Below, piece after piece: positions 1 through 11,952 of a stretch of DNA of 64,000 nt (position 1 is the stretch's first letter; each line of letters opens with the position of its first letter). Source of the stretch: Acinetobacter rudis. Its GTDB lineage: Bacteria; Pseudomonadota; Gammaproteobacteria; Pseudomonadales; Moraxellaceae. The translations under genes and the position numbers were made by a program. Below the pieces are notes generated by a model, which was given only the letters and a program-made list of their open reading frames with translations, had not been told where the DNA came from and made no database searches. The DNA is taken from positions 1-64,000 of the forward strand of contig NZ_BBRX01000028.1 of assembly GCF_000829675.1 (NCBI RefSeq). The letters run 5' to 3'.

Positions 1-1396
<1,396 letters not shown>

Positions 1397-1415
1397 TAGA
1401 ATCAATTGGGAAGTA

Positions 1416-2609
1416 TTAAAGATCAAGAATCAATTTAGCTGGCTCTTCTAACAATTCTTTGATTGTTACAAGGAAACCTACAGCTTCTTTACCATCGATC
1501 AAACGGTGATCATAAGAAAGCGCTAAATACATCATTGGTAAGATTTCAACTTGACCATTTACTGCCATAGGGCGTTCTTGGATTTTGTGCATACCCAAGA
1601 TTGCAGTTTGAGGCGGGTTCAAAATTGGTGTAGAAAGCAATGAACCGAAAGTACCACCATTAGTAATAGTGAAAGTACCACCAGTCATTTCTTCGATAGA
1701 CAATTTACCTTCACGTGCTTTAGCAGCATAAGCGCCAATGCCGTTTTCAACTTCAGCATAGTTCATGCGGTCTGTATCACGTAATACAGGAACAACTAGA
1801 CCACGATCTGAAGATACAGCAACACCGATGTCATAGAAACCGTGATATACGATATCGTCGCCATCAATAGATGCGTTTACTGCTGGGTAGCGTTTAAGCG
1901 CTTCGGTACAAGCTTTAACAAAGAAAGACATGAAACCAAGACGAGCGCCATGGCGTTTTTCAAACATGTCTTTGTATTGCTTACGCATTTCCATAACAGG
2001 CTTCATGTTTACTTCGTTAAACGTTGTAAGCATAGCTGTAGTTTGAGAAGCAGCAAGTAGACGTTCAGCAACACGCTTACGTAAACGAGTCATTGGAACG
2101 CGTTTTTCAATACGTTCACCAACAGCAACGCTTAATGGAGTTGCAGCTGGTTTAGTTTGATGATTTGACACGTCTTCTTTAGTGATACGACCACCACGGC
2201 CTGTACCAGCAACGTCTGCAGCATTGATACCAGTTTCAGACAATGCTTTACGCACAGCTGGAGATTGGTCTTGTACAGGTTGAGCACGTTCAACAACAGG
2301 TGCAGCACCTGCTTGAGCTTGTGCAGCAGACTGTTCTACTTGAGCTTGCGCAGGAGCAGCAGCGCTTACAGCACCTTCTTCAAACTGTGCAATTACTTCA
2401 GCAGACAATACAGTGTCGCCTTCGTTTTTAACGATTGCAACAAGGCTACCATCAGCAGGAGCAACAACTTCTAAAACAACTTTATCGGTTTCAATATCAC
2501 AAATGACTTCGTCACGAGCGACAGCTTCACCCACTTGTTTGTGCCAAGTCGCGATTGTGCCATCAGCAACTGATTCTGGGAACACCGGTGCTTTGATTTC
2601 GGTTGCCAT
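1416..2609 (-). CDS. sucB: 2-oxoglutarate dehydrogenase E2, dihydrolipoyllysine succinyltransferase
   Basis: This E2 core enzyme moves the succinyl group from lipoamide to CoA. The N-terminal lipoyl domain (residues 1-75) carries the modified lysine, Lys43, in the motif ETDKVVLEV. An Ala/Gln/Pro-rich linker (about 78-110) leads to the peripheral-subunit binding domain (about 112-150; [21 protein letters not shown]). The C-terminal catalytic domain ends in [13 protein letters not shown], giving the active-site His368 and Asp372. At 397 residues it has the usual single-lipoyl length. Its ATG overlaps the sucA stop codon by one base (TAATG), which suggests translational coupling in a sucA-sucB-lpd transcript. 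Confidence 0.98.
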   Translation of the reverse strand: MATEIKAPVFPESVADGTIATWHKQVGEAVARDEVICDIETDKVVLEVVAPADGSLVAIVKNEGDTVLSAEVIAQFEEGAVSAAAPAQAQVEQSAAQAQAGAAPVVERAQPVQDQSPAVRKALSETGINAADVAGTGRGGRITKEDVSNHQTKPAATPLSVAVGERIEKRVPMTRLRKRVAERLLAASQTTAMLTTFNEVNMKPVMEMRKQYKDMFEKRHGARLGFMSFFVKACTEALKRYPAVNASIDGDDIVYHGFYDIGVAVSSDRGLVVPVLRDTDRMNYAEVENGIGAYAAKAREGKLSIEEMTGGTFTITNGGTFGSLLSTPILNPPQTAILGMHKIQERPMAVNGQVEILPMMYLALSYDHRLIDGKEAVGFLVTIKELLEEPAKLILDL

Positions 2610-5449
2610 TACTTTGTTTCTCCTGATTGATCAGCTACGATCGCTAAAGCGTCATTCACGAGCTGAGCTTGTTGTTTTGCATGCAAATATGCTGAGCCAC
2701 ATGCAGGTGCAGCTGATGCTTCACGTCCTGCATAACTAATGCGAATTTGTTTACCAGATTTGATGATATCGTCATATAAACGAGGAGCGATGAATAACCA
2801 AGCACCTTGGTTTTTCGGTTCTTCTTGCGCCCACACCAATTCTGACACATTTGGATAAGCTGCGAGAACTTCAGCCAAACGTTTTTCTGGGTAAGGATAC
2901 AATTGTTCAACACGAACAATAGCAATATTGTTTAAACCTTGTTCACGACGTTTTTCAAGTAGGTCGTAATAAACTTTACCACCACAAAGAACAAGACGTG
3001 TAACATCTGATTTGTTGATTTGATCAACTTCATCAATCACAGTTTGGAATGTACCAGTCGCAAGCTCATCTAAGTTTGAAACAGCTAACTTATGACGAAG
3101 TAAAGACTTAGGAGACATTACAATCATTGGCTTACGAATTGGACGTACTGCTTGACGACGCAATGCATGGAAAATCTGAGCAGGTGTAGTCGGCGTGATC
3201 ACTTGCATGTTTTCTTCTGCGCAAAGCTGTAAGAAACGCTCTAGACGTGCAGATGAATGCTCTGGACCTTGACCTTCGAAACCGTGTGGTAACAACATGG
3301 TTAAACCACAAACACGTTCCCACTTCGTTTCACCAGATGCGATGAACTGGTCAATAACCACTTGAGCACAGTTTACGAAGTCACCAAACTGAGCTTCCCA
3401 AACGATTAAGCTTTTCGGCAATGTAGTCGCATAACCATATTCAAATGCCAATACTGCTTCTTCTGAAAGCAATGAGTCATAGATTGCAACACGTGGTTGG
3501 TTTTCTTTAACGTGACATAAAGGAATATAGACAGAACCATCTACTTGGTTGTGCAATTTAGCGTGACGATGTGAGAATGTACCACGACCAACGTCTTCAC
3601 CAGTTAAACGAACTAAATAACCATCGTCTAACAAAGTTGCATAAGCTAAAGTTTCAGCTGCACCCCAGTTTAATGGAACTTCACCAGTTTGCATCTTCAA
3701 GCGATCATCAATCACTTTAGATACTTGGCGTTGCATCACAAAACCTTCAGGTAATTTACGCATGCCCTCACCGAGCTCTTTTAAGCGCTCAATTGGGAAT
3801 GTCGTATCCCAAACATCAGTGTAGTCATGACCCAAATACGGGCTCCAATCGACATACATTTTTTTGTTTGGTTCAAGTACCAAAGCGTTAGCAACATGAT
3901 TACCCGCTTCTAGGTCTGCACGATAGTCTTCGATCATTTGATCTGCAGTTGCACGATCAAGTACTTTTTCTTGTACCAATTGATCAGCATACAATGTACG
4001 TGTTGTCGCTTTTTTATTGATGATTTGATACATCATTGGCTGAGTTGCAGCTGGCTCATCCGCTTCGTTATGACCACGACGACGGTAGCAGAACAAGTCA
4101 ATGACAACGTCTTTACGGAAAGTATGACGGAAATCATGTGCCAATTGAGCGATATAAACAACTGCTTCAGGGTCATCACCATTGACATGGAAAATCGGCG
4201 CCTGAATCATTTTTGCGATATCAGTACAGTATTCTGTAGAACGTGCATCACGTGGATCAGAAGTCGTGAAACCAACTTGGTTATTCACAACGATGTGCAC
4301 AGTACCACCTACGGTATAACCGCGGGTTTGTGACATTTGGAAGGTTTCTTGGTTTACACCTTGACCTGCAAATGCAGCATCACCATGTACAATTACAGGT
4401 AATACGTCATCACCACCAATGTCTTTACGACGTACTTGGCGAGCACGAACAGAACCTTCAACCACTGGTCCAACGATCTCTAAGTGAGATGGGTTAAACG
4501 CTAGTGCTAAGTGAACCTCACCACCTGGTGTCATTACGTTTGAAGAGAAACCTTGGTGGTATTTAACGTCACCAGAGCCTTTTTTATGTAGTGCTTTACC
4601 TTCAAACTCACCGAATAGGTCAGCTGGGTTTTTACCCATGATGTTGACGAGAAGGTTGAGACGACCACGGTGTGGCATACCAATCACAACTTCTTTACAG
4701 CCAACTTTACCTGCACGTTGAATGATTTCGTTAACCATTGGAATAAAAGACTCACCGCCTTCTACACCAAAACGTTTAGCACCAACGTATTTATTGCCGA
4801 GGTATTTTTCTAAACCTTCAGCAGCAGTTAAACGCTCTAAGAAATGTTTTTTCTGATCAGCGCTAAAACCATATACACCACGATCGTTCTCAAGGCGCTG
4901 TTGGATCCAACGTTTTTCTTTAGTGTCCACGATGTGCATATATTCCACACCGACAGAACCACAATACGTTGCTTCCATCGCATTGACCATTTCAGATAAA
5001 GTTGCTTCTGATTTGCCAAGTGCTAAATTACCTGTATTGAAAACCGTATCTAGATCAGATTTGGTCAACCCATGTGTAGCAAGATCTAAATCAGGAACAT
5101 CTTCACGTTTAGCCAAACCTAGAGGATCAAGGTTTGCTTTTTGATGGCCACGATTACGATACGCTGCGATCAATTGCAAAACTGCGATTTGACGACGTTC
5201 ATGCTCAGTGCTGACTTCACTCTGCACCACGGGTTGAACGCGATTGGAGTTGCGACCTAATAATAGAAATTGTTCACGGATATTTCCGTGTGGCTGGTCG
5301 CCTTTAGGGAATTTATCAAAATATTGACGCCAATCCTCGCCCACCGAGGTTGGTGAAGACAGGTATTGCTCGTAAAGCTCTTCTATATACGCTGCACTAT
5401 CAGCGGAAAGTTCAGTGTCAAGACGCAATGCGTCAGCAACTTCTTGCAT
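2609..5449 (-). CDS. sucA: 2-oxoglutarate dehydrogenase E1 component
   Basis: This thiamine-diphosphate-dependent E1 enzyme decarboxylates 2-oxoglutarate and succinylates the lipoyl group of SucB. The family tail-binding N-terminus ([19 protein letters not shown]), the GMPHRGRLN motif, the thiamine-binding [10 protein letters not shown] segment and the transketolase-like C-terminal half ([18 protein letters not shown]) are all visible. I use the ATG at 5449 (946 residues). The reading frame is open for 43 more codons upstream, but the chosen start gives the normal family N-terminus and has AAAAGGAA about 11 bases ahead of it. The stop overlaps the sucB start. It is transcribed separately from sdhCDAB, because a terminator and about 500 bp lie between them. 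Confidence 0.96.
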   Translation of the reverse strand: MQEVADALRLDTELSADSAAYIEELYEQYLSSPTSVGEDWRQYFDKFPKGDQPHGNIREQFLLLGRNSNRVQPVVQSEVSTEHERRQIAVLQLIAAYRNRGHQKANLDPLGLAKREDVPDLDLATHGLTKSDLDTVFNTGNLALGKSEATLSEMVNAMEATYCGSVGVEYMHIVDTKEKRWIQQRLENDRGVYGFSADQKKHFLERLTAAEGLEKYLGNKYVGAKRFGVEGGESFIPMVNEIIQRAGKVGCKEVVIGMPHRGRLNLLVNIMGKNPADLFGEFEGKALHKKGSGDVKYHQGFSSNVMTPGGEVHLALAFNPSHLEIVGPVVEGSVRARQVRRKDIGGDDVLPVIVHGDAAFAGQGVNQETFQMSQTRGYTVGGTVHIVVNNQVGFTTSDPRDARSTEYCTDIAKMIQAPIFHVNGDDPEAVVYIAQLAHDFRHTFRKDVVIDLFCYRRRGHNEADEPAATQPMMYQIINKKATTRTLYADQLVQEKVLDRATADQMIEDYRADLEAGNHVANALVLEPNKKMYVDWSPYLGHDYTDVWDTTFPIERLKELGEGMRKLPEGFVMQRQVSKVIDDRLKMQTGEVPLNWGAAETLAYATLLDDGYLVRLTGEDVGRGTFSHRHAKLHNQVDGSVYIPLCHVKENQPRVAIYDSLLSEEAVLAFEYGYATTLPKSLIVWEAQFGDFVNCAQVVIDQFIASGETKWERVCGLTMLLPHGFEGQGPEHSSARLERFLQLCAEENMQVITPTTPAQIFHALRRQAVRPIRKPMIVMSPKSLLRHKLAVSNLDELATGTFQTVIDEVDQINKSDVTRLVLCGGKVYYDLLEKRREQGLNNIAIVRVEQLYPYPEKRLAEVLAAYPNVSELVWAQEEPKNQGAWLFIAPRLYDDIIKSGKQIRISYAGREASAAPACGSAYLHAKQQAQLVNDALAIVADQSGETK

Positions 5450-5964
5450 TTGTGGACCCATTTCCTTTTGCAAAAATATTACAGGTTGCTTGTTAAGCAA
5501 TCCCATGATTGACAATGCCAAATTGATCATATGACATTCACCCTTTTGGCGATAAACACCCAGGGCGATAGTGCACATCTAAATATCAGACGTGCGCAAT
5601 GAATCATAACGCCTCCATTGGCATCATCACTCACTTTATACTCGACAATGTCGAGCAATTTTTTTTGCAAATTGGCTTAGAAAAAACAATTGAATGATTA
5701 TTTTTTCTAAAACAGCTCACACGATTATTTACCCATTTGATCAAATCTTCATGTATCAAACGGCAAAAAATTGCATTTTAAAGTACCGCACTTTTTACCT
5801 CATGCAGACTTGCTAAATGCTAACATGAACTCAACAGCCTATTGATTTTATTGACACATACCACCTATAAATTTACTAAATACAGACATTGCATAAGTAA
5901 CATACATATGATGTCCCATTATTAAATTTCAACCCCAATAAACTTAGTTAACGTTTTTTTGCAC
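5450..5964. other. sucA upstream region without genes
   Basis: About 515 bp between the sdh terminator and sucA. It is AT-rich and has no credible reading frame. It presumably holds the suc promoter, but I could not pick a convincing -35/-10 pair. The clear structured element is the palindrome at 5641-5655. Confidence 0.6.
5641..5655. promoter_or_regulatory. 15-bp palindrome upstream of sucA (candidate operator)
   Basis: CTCGACA-A-TGTCGAG is a perfect 7-bp inverted repeat around one central base, about 190 bp before the sucA start. A one-base centre suits a dimeric protein site better than an RNA hairpin. The regulator is unknown, and the operator role is inferred from symmetry and position only. 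Confidence 0.4.
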
Positions 5965-5998
5965 AAAAAAAAGGCGCACATTGCTTGAACGTGCGCCT
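5965..5998 (-). terminator. Intrinsic terminator of sdhCDAB
   Basis: Read on the minus strand, AGGCGCAC and GTGCGCCT form an 8-bp GC-rich stem around an 11-base loop, followed directly by a run of T. It sits 12 bases after the sdhB stop. Confidence 0.9.
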
Positions 5999-6010
5999 CT
6001 TGATGTTAAA

Positions 6011-6721
6011 TCAACCTACTTGGTCGAGTAACATACTACGAATGTGACCAATTGCCTTAGTTGGGTTTAAACCTTTAGGACAAACTGATACACAGTTCAT
6101 AATGCCTTTACAGCGGAATAATGAGAATGGATCGTCCATACGGTTCAAACGATCTTGAGTCGCGGTATCACGAGAGTCAATGATAAAGCGATAAGCATTC
6201 AATAGTGCTGAAGGACCTAAGAATTTATCAGGGTTCCACCAGAACGATGGGCATGAAGTTGAACAACATGCACAAAGAATACACTCATACAAACCATTTA
6301 AGTGTTCACGCTCTTCTGGAGATTGTAAACGCTCTTTAGCTGGTGCAGGTTGATTGTTAATTAAGAATGGCTGAATCTTGTCGTACTGATCGTAGAACTG
6401 ATTCATATCAACAACCAAATCCTTAATCACTGGCAAACCAGGTAATGGACGGATGATGATTTTCTCAGGCAAGTCATTTAAGTTTTCTAGACAAGCCAAA
6501 CCATTTTTACCGTTAATGTTCACACCATCAGAACCACAGATCCCTTCACGGCAAGAACGACGGAAAGTCAATGATTCATCTTGAACTTTCAGCGCAAGCA
6601 AAGCATCAAGCAACATACGGTGCTTATCAGTGAGCTCAAGCTTGAAAGTTTGCATGTACGGTGCTTTGTCCTTATCAGGATCATAGCGGTAGATTTCGAA
6701 TGTACGAGTACCTCTACTCAT
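6011..6721 (-). CDS. sdhB: Succinate dehydrogenase iron-sulfur subunit
   Basis: This subunit carries electrons from the SdhA flavin to ubiquinone through three Fe-S clusters. The cysteine sets are visible in order: the [2Fe-2S] set CREGICGSDG with a later Cys in NGLACLE, the [4Fe-4S] set CILCACCSTSCP, and the [3Fe-4S]/[4Fe-4S] C-terminal set CKGIMNCVSVCPKGLNP. Its length of 236 residues is standard. It is the last gene of sdhCDAB: sdhA ends 14 bp upstream and a strong terminator follows. Confidence 0.98.
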   Translation of the reverse strand: MSRGTRTFEIYRYDPDKDKAPYMQTFKLELTDKHRMLLDALLALKVQDESLTFRRSCREGICGSDGVNINGKNGLACLENLNDLPEKIIIRPLPGLPVIKDLVVDMNQFYDQYDKIQPFLINNQPAPAKERLQSPEEREHLNGLYECILCACCSTSCPSFWWNPDKFLGPSALLNAYRFIIDSRDTATQDRLNRMDDPFSLFRCKGIMNCVSVCPKGLNPTKAIGHIRSMLLDQVG

Positions 6722-6735
6722 CTTGTTTCTCCCGA

Positions 6736-8571
6736 TTAGAATGTACGTGGTGCAGGTGGAATTGGATCAACAGTCAATGGTTTGAAACGTACTGGCTTGT
6801 ATTCAAGACGGTTGTCTATTGAATACCACAATGTATGTTTCATCCATTCATCATCACGACGTCCATAAGAATATGTCGGATGATCAGCTGGCAATTCATA
6901 ATCCACAACTGTATGTGCACCGCGGCACTCTTTACGCGCAGCAGCAGAAATCAAGGTCGCTTTAGCAACTTCATATAAGTTTTCAACTTCTAGTGCTTCA
7001 ACACGTGCTGTGTTAAATACTCTAGATTTGTCTTTCAAATGAATGTTACGTACGCGTGGCTCGATTGCAAGAATTTGCTTAACACCTTCGTCCAATAACG
7101 CTTGAGTACGGAATACACCAGCGTGATCTTGAACAATGTCACGAATCGCATCAGCAACGTCTTGAGCGTTTTCACCAGATGTAGAATCATCTAGCAAACG
7201 AATACGCTTCAAAGTTGCTTCTAATACGTTTGTAGGAAGTGGTTGATATTCATCACCGTGGTGTTTAGTCACATAATCAATAATGTGCTCACCAGCAGCT
7301 TTACCAAATACAACCAAGTCAAGGAGTGAGTTTGTACCTAAACGGTTTGCACCATGAACAGATACACAAGAACACTCACCAATCGCATAGAAACCTTTAA
7401 CAGGTTGTGTATAGTTTTCCGTACCTGGTACAGGAAGAACAACTTGACCATGCATGTTGGTTGGAATACCACCCATTTGATAATGGATTGTTGGTACAAC
7501 AGGAATCGCTTCTTTTGTAATATCAACGTTGGCAAATTTCTTACCAATTTCAAATACAGAAGGAAGACGCTTCATGATGGTGTCAGCACCTAAGTGAGTC
7601 ATATCGAGAAGGATATAATCACCTTTAGGACCACAACCGCGACCTTCTTTGATTTCTTGGTCCATTGAACGTGATACGAAGTCACGTGGTGCCAAATCTT
7701 TCAAAGTTGGTGCATAACGTTCCATGAACGGTTCGCCATCTTTGTTACGTAAGATCGCACCTTCACCACGACAACCTTCAGTCAACAATACACCCGCACC
7801 TGCCACACCAGTAGGGTGGAACTGCCAGAACTCCATATCTTGCAATGGAATACCCGCACGTGCAGCCATACCTAGACCATCACCAGTGTTGATGTAGGCA
7901 TTTGTTGATGCACGGTAAACACGACCAGCACCACCAGTAGCGAATAAAGTTGCTTTCGCTTGGAATACAGCAATATTACCCGTTTCTTGGTCAATTGCAG
8001 TTACACCAAGAACTTCACCATCTTCGTTACGAATTAGGTCAAGTGCAATCCACTCAACATAGAATTGAGTACCCATTTTCACGTTGCTTTGATATAGCGT
8101 ATGCAAAAGTGCATGACCAGTACGGTCAGCTGCTGCACAAGCACGTGGAACTGGTTTATCACCATAGTTAGCTGAGTGACCACCGAAAGGACGCTGATAG
8201 ATTGTACCATCTGCGTTACGGTCAAACGGCATACCTAGATGCTCTAATTCATAAACAACTTTTGGCGCTTCACGGCACATAAATTCGATTGCATCTTGGT
8301 CACCTAACCAGTCAGAACCTTTTACTGTGTCATAGAAGTGATAATGCCAGTTGTCTTCTTGCATATTACCCAAAGATGCACCGATACCGCCTTGAGCAGC
8401 AACTGTGTGCGAACGTGTTGGGAATACTTTAGTGAGTACTGCAACTTTCAAACCCGCTTGAGCAAGCTGGTAAGAAGCACGCATACCTGAACCACCACCA
8501 CCGACGATAACAGCATCGAAAGTGAGGTTTTGAATATTTGAATAATCTTCTTTAGGGGTTATCGCGCCCAT
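6736..8571 (-). CDS. sdhA: Succinate dehydrogenase flavoprotein subunit
   Basis: This catalytic subunit oxidises succinate to fumarate with covalently bound FAD. The N-terminal FAD fold has VVGGGGSGMRASYQLA, and the flavinylated histidine lies in TRSHTVAAQGGIGASLGN. Substrate-site motifs of the family follow (FHPTG, HYQMGGIPTN, GANRLGTNSLLDLV). The C-terminus ends in the usual basic-aromatic region. 611 residues is the normal length. It lies between sdhD (12 bp upstream) and sdhB (14 bp downstream) in one transcript. Confidence 0.98.
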   Translation of the reverse strand: MGAITPKEDYSNIQNLTFDAVIVGGGGSGMRASYQLAQAGLKVAVLTKVFPTRSHTVAAQGGIGASLGNMQEDNWHYHFYDTVKGSDWLGDQDAIEFMCREAPKVVYELEHLGMPFDRNADGTIYQRPFGGHSANYGDKPVPRACAAADRTGHALLHTLYQSNVKMGTQFYVEWIALDLIRNEDGEVLGVTAIDQETGNIAVFQAKATLFATGGAGRVYRASTNAYINTGDGLGMAARAGIPLQDMEFWQFHPTGVAGAGVLLTEGCRGEGAILRNKDGEPFMERYAPTLKDLAPRDFVSRSMDQEIKEGRGCGPKGDYILLDMTHLGADTIMKRLPSVFEIGKKFANVDITKEAIPVVPTIHYQMGGIPTNMHGQVVLPVPGTENYTQPVKGFYAIGECSCVSVHGANRLGTNSLLDLVVFGKAAGEHIIDYVTKHHGDEYQPLPTNVLEATLKRIRLLDDSTSGENAQDVADAIRDIVQDHAGVFRTQALLDEGVKQILAIEPRVRNIHLKDKSRVFNTARVEALEVENLYEVAKATLISAAARKECRGAHTVVDYELPADHPTYSYGRRDDEWMKHTLWYSIDNRLEYKPVRFKPLTVDPIPPAPRTF

Positions 8572-8583
8572 GATCTTTTCCTA

Positions 8584-8949
8584 TCAGTTCGCCCAAAAAA
8601 TCTGGATAGCCCAGATGGCATACGCAAACACTGCAATAATGACAGCCGAAGTCAACACCAAACGTAAACCTGATGCTGAAGGACCCATTTGACGAGTTGT
8701 TACGTAGTCAGTAAATACCTGCCACATACCAATCCATGCGTGTGCGATAAGTGATAAGACTGCCAACAATGAAAGTACTTTCATTGGTAAAGTCATCATA
8801 AAGCCAGACCATTGTTCATAGTTAAAACCACCATTACAGATGATCCAACCCAAAACAACTACTGTATATACTGAAAGTACAACAGCACTTACGCGCTGAA
8901 TATACCAATCACGAGAACCTGACCCTGTTAATCCTGTAGCACTTTTCAT
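8584..8949 (-). CDS. sdhD: Succinate dehydrogenase membrane anchor subunit D
   Basis: A small membrane subunit (121 residues from the chosen start) with three predicted transmembrane helices; with SdhC it holds heme b and the ubiquinone site. The conserved start region is GSGSRDWYIQRVSAVVL, and HAWIGMWQVFTDYV in the second helix contains the heme-region histidine and the family Tyr. A start five codons upstream (8964) is possible, but the ATG at 8949 has GGA at a suitable distance and overlaps the sdhC stop as TAATG, the same junction seen at sucA/sucB. Confidence 0.9.
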   Translation of the reverse strand: MKSATGLTGSGSRDWYIQRVSAVVLSVYTVVVLGWIICNGGFNYEQWSGFMMTLPMKVLSLLAVLSLIAHAWIGMWQVFTDYVTTRQMGPSASGLRLVLTSAVIIAVFAYAIWAIQIFWAN

Positions 8950-9350
8950 TAGAACATAATCCATACAAAGGCCGCGACAATACCAACCGCAGACAAGATT
9001 AATGAAATTGTAGCTGCAATACGACCACTTTGAAGTTCTTCTGCAACTCCAAGGTCTGCTAACAAGTGCTTGATACCATTAACAAAATGGTAAATCAAAC
9101 CAGCCACAAAAACCCAAACGACAAAGCGTACAATGAGATTTCCAAATACGACAGTTTTAACGTACTCAAATCCATCTGGTGAAGATAACGACTTATCTAA
9201 AATCCATAGTAATACTGGAACTAATAAGAATACGATTACACCTGAGAGGCGGTGTAGAATTGATGCAATAGCCACGGGTGAGCGTAAGTTTACCGCTAAC
9301 ACTTGACCCATGGACAAATTGACAGGTCTGTTGCTTTTCACAGCGGGCAT
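8949..9350 (-). CDS. sdhC: Succinate dehydrogenase cytochrome b556 subunit
   Basis: Membrane subunit C of complex II, 133 residues with three transmembrane segments. The family signature RPVNLSMG and SPVAIASILHRLSGVIVFL near the N-terminus contains the quinone-site Ser and Arg, and HFVNGIKHLLADLG contains the heme ligand region. First gene of the sdhCDAB operon; its promoter must lie in the long region shared with divergent gltA. Confidence 0.97.
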   Translation of the reverse strand: MPAVKSNRPVNLSMGQVLAVNLRSPVAIASILHRLSGVIVFLLVPVLLWILDKSLSSPDGFEYVKTVVFGNLIVRFVVWVFVAGLIYHFVNGIKHLLADLGVAEELQSGRIAATISLILSAVGIVAAFVWIMF

Positions 9351-10319
9351 CCTGTAAGTAAAAACTCCGACTGGAGTTTGTTAGAATTAATTCGAAGGAA
9401 AGCTGGCATCGTCAGGCAAGCAAATGCCTAATCTTTTAAAACGACACTGAATTATAAAGCGTCAGTAGTTAAATTTCAAACTATCTCGTTGCCAAGCCTT
9501 GTAAAATATCGACAAATAAGAATCATTTACAATTACAACTTCACCCTTCGACTTCGATATTTTGAACAATTGTACTGTAAAGCAATTGGAAAACGTGCTG
9601 ATTCATCTCAAATAAATTTAATAATGTTCTCGCCACAATTTTTACATTTTAAAAACATATTAAACTAAAGAATAAATTTTACACGCCAAGACGCTAAACC
9701 AACCAACTTTTCTCAATGAGATTTATTTTAAAAATAAAAAATATAAGCAGCAGTAGCTGCGCACTCCCCCTCTTTTTCGAATCTGTGCTCTAAGATTTTT
9801 TTGTTGTTTTACGCTGTTGATTTATACAAATAAAAAAAAATTAAGCTAAGTTTGTCGATTAGTTCACAGCTCAATTGTGCTATTTTTAGCCAAAGAATTT
9901 TAAAAATGAAAAAAAATATTTCAGCATTTATATCTTTTCATCACCACCTTAAAAACCTTTGATTTCGGCTGAAACACCCTGCCTTTTGTCGTTTCAAACT
10001 TTTGTTTTTTTTAAAGGGCTCAAAATTCAACCCATTTTTCTTTTGAAAAAATTTTTTTATTCATCGCGTCGCCAATAATTTTCTGCACCAACTTTGTAAT
10101 TTGACTTATTATATCGTGTCGTCGCTATAGCAAGATATTTAGACCAGCATAAAATGCATGCTGAAATATGTGTAATGCGCAGATATTTATCCCTAAGTAT
10201 AATTGACAAACTTGCAGCGACTACTTAGCTTATAGCAACTTTTAGATCCATCTGATTCAACAACAAAATTGAACATTTTGAATTAGATACAATATCCACC
10301 AGGACAGGAGATATGTTGA
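9351..10319. other. Divergent sdh/gltA regulatory region without genes
   Basis: About 970 bp of very AT-rich DNA between the divergently read sdhC and gltA genes. No reading frame with coding character is present on either strand. It must hold both promoters. A TACAAT hexamer at 10288-10293 is a possible gltA -10, but no good -35 faces it. A short inverted repeat (CAGCAT...ATGCTG, 10145-10163) and a Fur-box-like stretch near 9511-9530 are the only other elements I can point to. Confidence 0.6.
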
Positions 10320-11594
10320 ATGTCTGAAGCAACTGGCAAAAAAGCCGTACTCGAGCTTGATGGCAAAAAAATTGAATTACCAATTTACAGCGGCACATTG
10401 GGCCCAGATGTAGTTGACGTTAAAGACGTATTGGCCTCTGGCCATTTCACTTTTGATCCTGGCTTTATGGCTACTGCTTCATGTGAGTCAAAGATCACTT
10501 TTATTGACGGTGACAAAGGTATCCTTTTACACCGTGGTTATCCAATTGATCAACTTGCAACTCAAGCGTCTTACCTTGAGACTTGCTACCTCTTGTTAAA
10601 TGGTGAACTTCCTACTGCTACTCAAAAAGCAGACTTTGAAGTTAAAGTAAGCCAACACACAATGGTTCATGACCAAGTAAGCCGTTTCTACAATGGTTTC
10701 CGTCGTGATGCTCATCCAATGGCTATAATGGTTGGTGTAGTAGGTGCATTATCTGCGTTCTATCACAACAATCTTGACATTGAAGATGTTAATCACCGTG
10801 AAATCACAGCGATTCGCTTAGTTGCTAAAATTCCTACGCTTGCTGCGTGGAGCTACAAATATACTGTTGGCCAACCATTCGTATACCCACGCAATGACTT
10901 GAGCTATGCAGAAAACTTCCTTTACATGATGTTTGCTACACCAGCTGATCGTGATTACAAAGTTAATCCAGTGCTTGCTAAAGCAATGGATCGTATTTTC
11001 ACATTACATGCTGACCATGAGCAAAACGCATCAACTTCAACTGTACGTCTAGCTGGTTCTACTGGTGCTAACCCGTATGCGTGTATCGCTGCTGGTATTT
11101 CTGCACTTTGGGGTCCTGCTCACGGTGGTGCAAACGAAGCTGTACTTAAAATGCTTGATGAAATTGGCAGCGTTGAAAATGTTGCTGAGTTCATGGAAAA
11201 AGTTAAACGTAAAGAAGTTAAACTCATGGGCTTCGGTCACCGTGTTTATAAAAACTTCGACCCACGTGCTAAAGTCATGAAACAAACTTGTGACGAAGTT
11301 TTAGCTGCACTGGGTATCAACGATCCTCAATTGCAACTTGCAATGGAGCTTGAGCGTATTGCATTAAGCGATCCGTACTTCGTTGAACGTAAACTTTATC
11401 CAAACGTAGACTTCTACTCAGGTATCATCCTTAAAGCGATTGGTATCCCAACAGAAATGTTTACTGTAATCTTCGCTCTTGCACGTACAGTAGGTTGGAT
11501 CAGCCACTGGTTAGAAATGCACAGCGGTCCTTATAAGATCGGTCGTCCTCGTCAGCTTTACACTGGTGAGACTCAACGCGACATCAAACGCTAA
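10320..11594 (+). CDS. gltA: Citrate synthase (type II, hexameric form)
   Basis: Condenses acetyl-CoA with oxaloacetate, the entry step of the TCA cycle. At 424 residues it has the length of the NADH-sensitive type II enzymes of gram-negative bacteria, including the N-terminal beta domain (residues 1-50). Catalytic motifs are visible: [30 protein letters not shown], and [15 protein letters not shown] containing the second catalytic histidine, with the active Asp near NVDFYSG. ACAGGAG lies about 10 bases before the ATG. A strong terminator follows at once, so it is monocistronic. Confidence 0.98.
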   Translation: MSEATGKKAVLELDGKKIELPIYSGTLGPDVVDVKDVLASGHFTFDPGFMATASCESKITFIDGDKGILLHRGYPIDQLATQASYLETCYLLLNGELPTATQKADFEVKVSQHTMVHDQVSRFYNGFRRDAHPMAIMVGVVGALSAFYHNNLDIEDVNHREITAIRLVAKIPTLAAWSYKYTVGQPFVYPRNDLSYAENFLYMMFATPADRDYKVNPVLAKAMDRIFTLHADHEQNASTSTVRLAGSTGANPYACIAAGISALWGPAHGGANEAVLKMLDEIGSVENVAEFMEKVKRKEVKLMGFGHRVYKNFDPRAKVMKQTCDEVLAALGINDPQLQLAMELERIALSDPYFVERKLYPNVDFYSGIILKAIGIPTEMFTVIFALARTVGWISHWLEMHSGPYKIGRPRQLYTGETQRDIKR

Positions 11595-11613
11595 GTTTTT
11601 AGACTCAGTGTTG

Positions 11614-11643
11614 AAAAAGCCACCTCTGGGTGGCTTTTTTTTA
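11614..11643 (+). terminator. Intrinsic terminator of gltA
   Basis: AAAAAGCCACC pairs with GGTGGCTTTTT around the loop TCTG and is followed by more T residues. It starts 20 bp after the gltA stop. Confidence 0.95.
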
Positions 11644-11952
11644 TCATATTGACTTGATCTAATTCAAAATAAGCAGCAATAACTCCATTTTGAAAAAAAA
11701 TATAAATAAATACAAATCGAGCTATTTTTAATGATTTCAAATATTAAAAAAACTTAAATTACAGCTGACATCATTGATAGTTTACTCATAATTAAAAATT
11801 AATGTGTAGAGCACCAACAATCCACCCTGATAAAACCAATTAAAGAAGGAAAAATTGATGAATGACAAATCGCAAAAGCTAAGCTCTATTTTAAATTTAA
11901 CTGGCTTGTCATATGCTAGGTGACGATATAATTTTTTTAAATCTATAATCAT
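11644..11952. other. AT-rich interval before the HExxH gene
   Basis: About 310 bp with no supported gene. A short minus-strand reading frame of 60 codons exists here but has no ribosome binding site or recognisable relative. The interval ends with a likely promoter at 11906-11932. Confidence 0.5.
11906..11932 (+). promoter_or_regulatory. Candidate promoter of the HExxH gene
   Basis: TTGTCA and TATAAT are separated by 15 bp, shorter than the optimal 17. The predicted start of transcription would lie about 14 bases before the ATG, giving a very short leader. Confidence 0.45.

Noticed and set aside
5450..5578. Upstream extension of sucA by 43 codons
   Set aside because: The extra residues do not match the E1 family; the ATG at 5449 has a ribosome binding site and gives the normal length.
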